Source: Ectocarpus siliculosus (lineage: Eukaryota > Sar > Phaeophyceae > Ectocarpales > Ectocarpaceae). From it: DNA of 64,000 nucleotides. The stretch spans positions 3,524,832 to 3,588,831 of the forward strand of contig FN649726.1 in NCBI GenBank assembly GCA_000310025.1. Direction: 5' to 3'. A program made the position numbers and the translations under genes. Below the pieces are notes generated by a model that saw only the letters and a program-made list of their open reading frames with translations, ran no database searches and was not told where the DNA came from. Below, piece by piece: positions 58,395 to 64,000 of the stretch; the stretch's first letter is position 1, and the number at the start of each line of letters is the position of its first letter.

Positions 58395-60585
58395 TGGAGA
58401 CATACGTACTTACGCACGGGTGGAGGGAGAGTGGGAGGGGGAGGGACAACGTCGAACGGCGAACTCTGTCCTACCGCACCGAATGTGCCTGTGGAGGGTT
58501 GGGAGTTGAACATGCGCGAGGGCGGAGGTGAGGGTCAACGTTCGAGGCCATCTCGTGGTTGTTGATGTGGATGGTTCTCGTAGCGAACGAAAAGGGAGGG
58601 GTGGTGGCGTCATAATCTTGGGGGAAATGCTTGAAAGAGCCTAGGATACAGGGTAGAACACGGAGGGAGGGTAGAGACACGAATCTGGCTCACCCTTGTG
58701 TGTCAAGAGTTTGTTAATGATTCTACAGGTAGCGGCTGACCGACTAAACTTGCAGTCCATGCACAGCGCTTTCGTGTTGGTTTTCAGCAGACGAAGGACC
58801 ACGACAGCAGTACACGCGGTATGATGCGTCCATCTCTCTCATCGAGCATGACCCTTCGCCACACCCGATTGTTTGTGCGATACAGTGCGCTTTCTTTCAT
58901 ACTAGCACATGAACAACAGAAAATGGAAGTGCATGGTCGTCATTGTCTCGTTTTCTATTCTAGAGGAGAAAGGGTGGGAAGGAAGATGAGGGGGAATGAA
59001 GCCGATGAGCAACGCATGTTTAATACATGAACGAGTAGGTGGATCACTTGGCGTGGTGAGCATCGTGTTATTGCTGTTTCTTTCCGGACAGGCCAGAACT
59101 GCGTAGAACTGCCTTAGCCTAAAATATGACTGAGTATATTGCTGTTTTTCATAATGTAAACCTTGTGCTCTTGTGTCGTACTCCACCACCCACCTGGGTT
59201 AGCGTTTGCCGGGCATGTTTGGTGGCGTTTGCGGCAGCGAAGGGGCCAATGAACATAATAAACGAGTTGCCGTCAACCGCAATCAACGAAAGTCGACGCC
59301 GAGCTACCGGCGGTCTATGGAGTCAAGTTGTTGGTTGGGCTGATGTCGGCATCCGTGCTTGTTGAAGGTGGCAAACGGTTGCGTAGGGTAGAACGGGGTT
59401 CTTGAGCATTCAGTTTGGGTAAACCTTGAGTTCCCTTGATGGGCCTTGGAGGAAAGGAAGCGCGCCATGCCATCCATCCCGTCTACCGGCCAAATGATTA
59501 CTACCGTAGCATTTTTGTACGGGGGTTGGGGGGGGGGGGGGGTCTCGACTTGCGGGAAGGCAAAGGTGGTAAGTTGCGCAACTACCAGCAGCAATCGGCG
59601 GGACGCGCGTGTCAAGGCTGTCTTCATTTATAGAAAGCAGGCTACCTCCGTGTATCTCGTCGAAGTCATCAACGCAACCAGGAGCTCTTTCTTTTCCCTG
59701 ACTTACCTACATGTGTCTAATGAATTCCTCTGGCGGTGTGAGGTGGGATGACGAATAGGTATTTTGCATGCCGTTGTAGATCCATGCTACTTTCATGCCC
59801 CACCCAACAAGCGTGTGTGAGGCGAGGTTGGAACACGAGAAGAGTTAACGTAATTTATAAGTGGTGAGCGGTGAATGGTGCGGTATGGTGCCGATCACAA
59901 TAAAGTATTATATTTTGTCTGACTTTTGAGGTGTGATTTTTTGTTGTGTGATTTTTGTTGGCGTGTTACAATCACACGCCGAAAAAGCACAGTATGTGGA
60001 GTTCGTCGAATCGTGTCGTGCGTGGACTGCTTGGTTGTAGATACCAAAACTACGGCGAAAAGTAAAGGGTTCGTAGGGAAAGGGAATTGGGATTGAGGCC
60101 CGTTCAGCATGCCTCAGACCACGGGTTTGCTTGGGTGGCGGTCCTGTTGGCGGTCCGAGCGACGCATTTCTTTGAATTTATGAAACGATAGCGATGATAG
60201 TTTGAGAAAAATATGTACATCATCAAGTGCTATTCCCACCAACGACACAAACACCTCAGACACAGAGCATCAGCTGACACGCGAACGAACCTTCTCTCTC
60301 GTGTGTTCCCTAAACGTAGGGTTGAGACTAATCTGAAGACTACCGCCACGCGCAAGGTGGGAACCGTACTCCCCTGAACCTTTGCGCTCCCTTTCTTTGT
60401 TCATGGTCCGGACGAGAGTTGCTGCGTGTAACGTGGAGTTGATTCCACTACCCCCCTCTTTTTCAGTAGCACACAAATTCCAAGTCAGGCCTAGTACTAA
60501 TTTTTGTATCATGAAGCAACTCACCCGTTGTAGGTACAACTCCGGTTGTAGCACCATCCACCTGCTCTGCCGCTTTCGATTTTGG
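58395..60585. other. intergenic region
   Basis: No gene recognised. Contains a G-run at 59525-59542 and short frames without domain-like sequence. AT-rich patches around 59850-59960. Confidence 0.4.
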
Positions 60586-61640
60586 CTAAATCCACGAGCA
60601 TACGCCCGCATCTGGGTCTCGACTCAGTCTCGGAGAAGGTAGTCGTACCAGTAGCGGATATACCGACTGCCGAGCGACTGTATCCACCAAACCACCCCAC
60701 ACCCAGCCTAAATAGTACTGCACCCCTCTGCAGCAATGAGCTGTCAAGAGCAACAGGCCCGCACACGCCTGGGTGCAACAACTGTCCGAGATCTCCACGT
60801 GCTGTATCTCGTCATCCACGTCCATGCTTTCATCTTCGTCCAGAAGCCCAGCTAGCCGCTGGCCTTGGGGCGTGTCTTCGTAGAAGGGTACCGCGAGATC
60901 GCCAAAACATGTCACCGTTGTCACTAAGCAGATAATATTCGTCAGTGCAAGCTATTTCGTGAACGCAACAATACGACGGGAACACTGCAGATGTGACGGA
61001 AACGTGAAAATCAATTTTTCCGTCATCGTCTTTGTCCCTGGAATCGCCCTCTATCATGCCCTGCCCACCGTCGTTCCTCTCGTCCGTACCCACCAAGCTC
61101 GTCTCACCGCCCCCAACGCTCTCGTCATCCTCCCTCCCCGCACCCATCGCTGCCAGTGTCACTCTCTCGTTGTCGCTGGAGCCTACAGCGTCCATGACGG
61201 TGTGCCTCTTGTCCAATCCCTCCAACACGATTCAATCGTTGTCTGAGCCATCCACACTCATCGCTATGCCACTTCTCGAAATGGCGAAACCGCTGCAATA
61301 GTAGTCTGGACCATTGCCGACAATTTCCATGGCTGGCTACCCCCACCCATTGCGTGATCACCACACACGCTGGGCAGACGCTGTCGATGCGTATTGGTTT
61401 CTCTCCTATCGGGCTTGTGCTACTGCCTGAGCCAAACGTCCCGTTGTTCTCCATCCTCAGTCTTCCAGATGCACCTACCCTTAGCCGCCGTCCCTCCCCA
61501 GCTCTCGAGGCACTCTCCCAGGTCCTTGGGTATGACCGCCCGCCCCCACTCCCCCACAGGACCGTAATCGTAACGCCGCTAGTTACGAGGGCGAGGTATG
61601 GGAAGGAGATAAAAAGGTAGCCAAAAAGCTCAAGGCGGTG
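60586..61640 (-). CDS. possible small acidic protein gene
   Basis: Minus-strand segments look coding: about 61460-61340 (MENNGTFGSGSSTSPIGEK), 61228-60960 (SDNERVTLAAMGAGRED, then DERNDGGQG and DKDDDGKIDFHVSV), and, after an AG near 60926, 60924-60780 (VTCFGDLAVPFYEDTPQGQR, then GLLDEDESMDVDDEIQHV). The middle segment is preceded by an in-frame stop, so at least two introns would be needed and their borders are not certain. The product would be rich in Asp and Glu. No family is recognised. The opposite strand reads as Ser/Pro-rich and seems less likely. Confidence 0.3.
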
Positions 61641-61705
61641 CACATGAAAGCAACGAAATCATCCAAAAATGCTCTTGTATTTAGCACACAAACAAGTAAA
61701 TAAAT

Positions 61706-61862
61706 GCAGCCGTCAGGGCAGAACTGGGGATCCAATCCCTACGATCGGGAAGGGACGCAAGGAAGCAAAAATGGCAGTACCTCGTGTACGGTATGGGATA
61801 GGAGAGGTTGCCGAGGATAGCTTGGAGGCAAAGTGGGCGAACAAGAAAGGGGCAGACACCCT
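61706..61862 (+). mobile_element. LINE fragment, copy 5
   Basis: A 150-bp piece of the same LINE family, from the segment just before the end of copy 2: AVRAELGIQSLRSGRDARK here against AVRAELEIRCIRSGRDARK there, then, after a stop and frame change, EAKWANKKG. It has neither the reverse transcriptase nor the tail, and is cut off exactly where the palindromic element begins at 61866. Confidence 0.75.
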
Positions 61863-61865
61863 GTT

Positions 61866-62217
61866 GAAGCACGATGACCACTAGACTAGTAGTCTAGTGG
61901 TCATCGTGCTTCTTAAAAAAAGTTAACGCCCGAGTCCGTCAAGCTATTTTTCAAGCCACGAACACGTCCCCCCAGGGTTGCCATCCCTGTTATCAGTGCT
62001 GTCTTGCCCGGTCCGCGGTACAACAAGAGGTTCATCGGCGTAATTTTGCCAAGCCTCGTCAGACTTTTATTCCCATAGACTATATATATCGTGCGCAAAC
62101 CAAATCCCCACAGGATAACATCAAAGTGCTCAAGGGAGATTCGACGTTCGTTAAGAACCACAATAACCACTAGACTACTAGTCAGCGGCTGACTAATGGT
62201 GTAGTGGTCATCGTGCA
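61866..62217. mobile_element. foldback-like element with palindromic ends
   Basis: The left end is a perfect 23-bp inverted repeat around one base: GAAGCACGATGACCACTAG (61866) against its reverse complement ending at 61912. The right end (about 62149-62217) is a diverged palindrome: AAGAACCACAATAACCACTA, then TAGTCAGC-G-GCTGACTA, then TAGTGGTCATCGTGCATC. The two ends are also inverted repeats of each other, enclosing about 235 bp with no coding frame. It abuts LINE copy 5, so it may have inserted into that copy; the other half of the LINE is not seen on the far side. Confidence 0.55.
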
Positions 62218-63569
62218 TCTTGACAGTTTGTGCTACGGAAACACATTTTCACATTGTAATTTGAACGCACGCCAGCCCAAACCTCTAACACACTTTTCTT
62301 GAACATTGTGATGCACCCCTCTGGCCAGTCCCTACAGAACCAATGTTTAGGCTGCTATGTAGGGCAACACAAAAGACCCCAAGTTACCTGATGTTTTGTG
62401 TGCAGACGTGGATACTTCAGGCAAGGGCGTACACCGAAAACGTCAAAGTCTAGAACCCACACCCAAACACTACTCGCCCTGCACGCCCCCGCCACAAAAG
62501 ATGATATACGTACGGTGCCGACGCTTGCAGTGGAATGGGTATGGTGGACCAATCATCGATCGCTATCTGGTGATGCGCCGCGCGATCCTTTTACAGACTA
62601 GAAGCTGGAATGTGTGCAAGCTGCTTTCGCCCCAACGATACGCGTTTCAAGCATTATTTATTTCCACCCACGCTGGATACTATATTTCCCACACTCCCGT
62701 CATATCGTTGCCAACGCTTAGCTTTGCGTTCAGTCTACTCTACCCCCTTCCCCAAAACCAGAAAACAAATGTCAGTCTAGATCGCGACTGTATACGCCTA
62801 ATTACTGCAGTCCGTAGTCGGTAGCGTCGTGGCCCCCACGAACATGAAAACCACCCCACAGACGGCGGAGGGAAGGAAGGACACCTTGCCAATGCCCCTC
62901 TCATAGTACCCAGTGCCTCCAGACTGTCTAGCCACTCGCACGCAAGTGTGCCACGCACCCAAGACGAAACACGCATGTCTGTTGTCCTTTATCCCTTCAC
63001 TCTACTCCTTAGTTCCTCGAGGTGAGGGTTGTAAGCTGATCGTCGTGGCCGAACGAAGTTCGAGAAGCTTGTGTCTACTATCCCATCTGTTGGTCCGCGC
63101 TTGCTCGCACATACCCCCGGCTGGAGGAAAACACAAGCAAACACAAACCGTGCGATCGTGTTTGATGCACACTGTACGCCTTGCCCTTCACCCCACACGC
63201 CAGTACGACAACAATGCGTTGATTCTCCCTCCCTGATATGTACGGTAAATGGACTAACATCGCTATATTGGCGCCTTCCTACATCAGAGGTCTACCGAGA
63301 AACAGTATTTCGTGATTGGAGGGTGGGGGCGGGGGGTCAACGCTCAGTCACCTTTTGGCAAACACGCAGAAGTGGTTGGTCCAGTTGGCAATATTCCGCA
63401 AGAGAGACCAATCGCCGTGTCTGCCTCTCCTTGCTCAGTCGGACATAAGGGTAGCAAACACATCCGTTCTCCGCCAAGAGCAACAACAGACAACTGTACA
63501 GTCACCTGTCGAGGGGACCTTCGAGAGATACCGTTGAGCTGAAAACGCCTACGCCCGTTCCCCGGGCAT
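62218..63569. other. intergenic region downstream of the alpha-kinase gene
   Basis: No gene recognised on either strand. Probably includes the 3' UTR of the minus-strand kinase gene ending at 63570. Confidence 0.4.
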
Positions 63570-64000
63570 TTACTCTCCAAAACCGAGCAGCCGGCAAACG
63601 TCGTTGCACCGATGGGTTTTGAAGAACTTGTTCATGCCGCTCTTGCCGAGGTCCGTCTTCCCATAGACTTGCGTCCGTCCGGACTTCGATCTGTAGTGGA
63701 TTACGGGGTCCGTGAGCTCGAACACTCCCGCGCGATCCTCACCGGGAGCACTGCTCGAAAGTACACCCCGCAGATCGCACACCAGCATCTTGCGACGAGT
63801 CTGCCAGTAGGAAAAGTGGGAGAACGCCTGCGGGTAGCACTCCGCTTTAGGAGCAAAAGACCTGGACGGCAAGCCGCGAGGCCCGCGGAGACCCCGATTG
63901 CGAGCGCTGCCGTCAATGTGACCTTCGTCAGATCTAGCGGAGGACGGACGTTTCCCCAAACTGACCCCGGCGGCAGCCGGTGGGTTGTTAGCGCAAGCGC
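63570..64000 (-). CDS. alpha-type protein kinase, C-terminal part (partial)
   Basis: The frame is open from the window edge to a TAA at 63572-63570 and gives the last 142 residues. It matches the C-terminal lobe of alpha-kinases (the MHCK/eEF2K family of serine/threonine kinases): QAFSHFSYWQTRRKMLV, the DLRGV block (DLQGV in most members), LTDPVIHY, VYGKTDLGKSGMNKFF and the zinc-binding end KTHRCNDVCRLLGF with the conserved His and two Cys. The ATP-binding half lies beyond the window. The stretch before the match (KRPSSARSDEGHIDGSARN) is basic and low-complexity and may be an insertion in the domain or may hide an unseen intron. Substrate and calcium control cannot be judged. Confidence 0.85.
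   Translation of the reverse strand, partial: ACANNPPAAAGVSLGKRPSSARSDEGHIDGSARNRGLRGPRGLPSRSFAPKAECYPQAFSHFSYWQTRRKMLVCDLRGVLSSSAPGEDRAGVFELTDPVIHYRSKSGRTQVYGKTDLGKSGMNKFFKTHRCNDVCRLLGFGE

Overview
The window looks like nuclear DNA of a brown alga such as Ectocarpus. This is inferred: genes are GC-rich with many short exons and GT-AG introns of 100 bp to several kb, coding regions carry long Ala, Gln, Ser and Gly runs, neighbouring genes often alternate strand, spacers are long, and introns and spacers hold many decayed transposons. I see no prokaryotic operons, rRNA, tRNA or CRISPR array.

Layout. 1-320: possible 3' end of a plus-strand gene. 478-10819 (-): 14-exon gene for a 1588-residue protein with two RanBP2/NZF zinc fingers, an armadillo-like region and ankyrin repeats. 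11596-14622 (+): SMAP-like ArfGAP, divergent from the previous gene across about 0.8 kb. 16548-20302 (-): BAR-like coiled-coil protein. 20328-22071: a LINE fragment and an inverted-repeat element. 23055-29081 (+): Hsp31-like DJ-1/PfpI protein whose first intron (4.36 kb) holds a TA-flanked pogo/Tigger transposon. 30346-34814 (-): class I SAM methyltransferase whose last intron holds a 1.4-kb LINE. 35-38 kb: spacer with a LINE tail and unassigned frames. 37961-48271 (+): 11-exon, 965-residue Zn2Cys6 transcription-factor-like gene; an intron of about 2 kb splits its zinc cluster, and another intron holds a LINE fragment and a long imperfect inverted repeat. 48.4-63.5 kb: gene-poor and repeat-rich, with a 77-bp tandem duplication, a TIR element, a decayed gene, a possible acidic-protein gene and a foldback element. 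63570-64000 (-): C-terminal part of an alpha-kinase.

Five gene models (NZF-ARM-ANK, BAR, DJ-1, methyltransferase, Zn2Cys6) were assembled by hand. In each, all splice phases agree and the summed exons are a multiple of three. The ArfGAP model has one uncertain junction. The genes look like an ordinary mixture (ubiquitin recognition, membrane traffic, carbonyl stress, methylation, transcription, kinase) and do not form a pathway. The least familiar features are the NZF-ARM-ANK architecture, the split zinc cluster, the intronic inverted repeat, and a LINE family whose 3' ends are C-runs and not poly(A).
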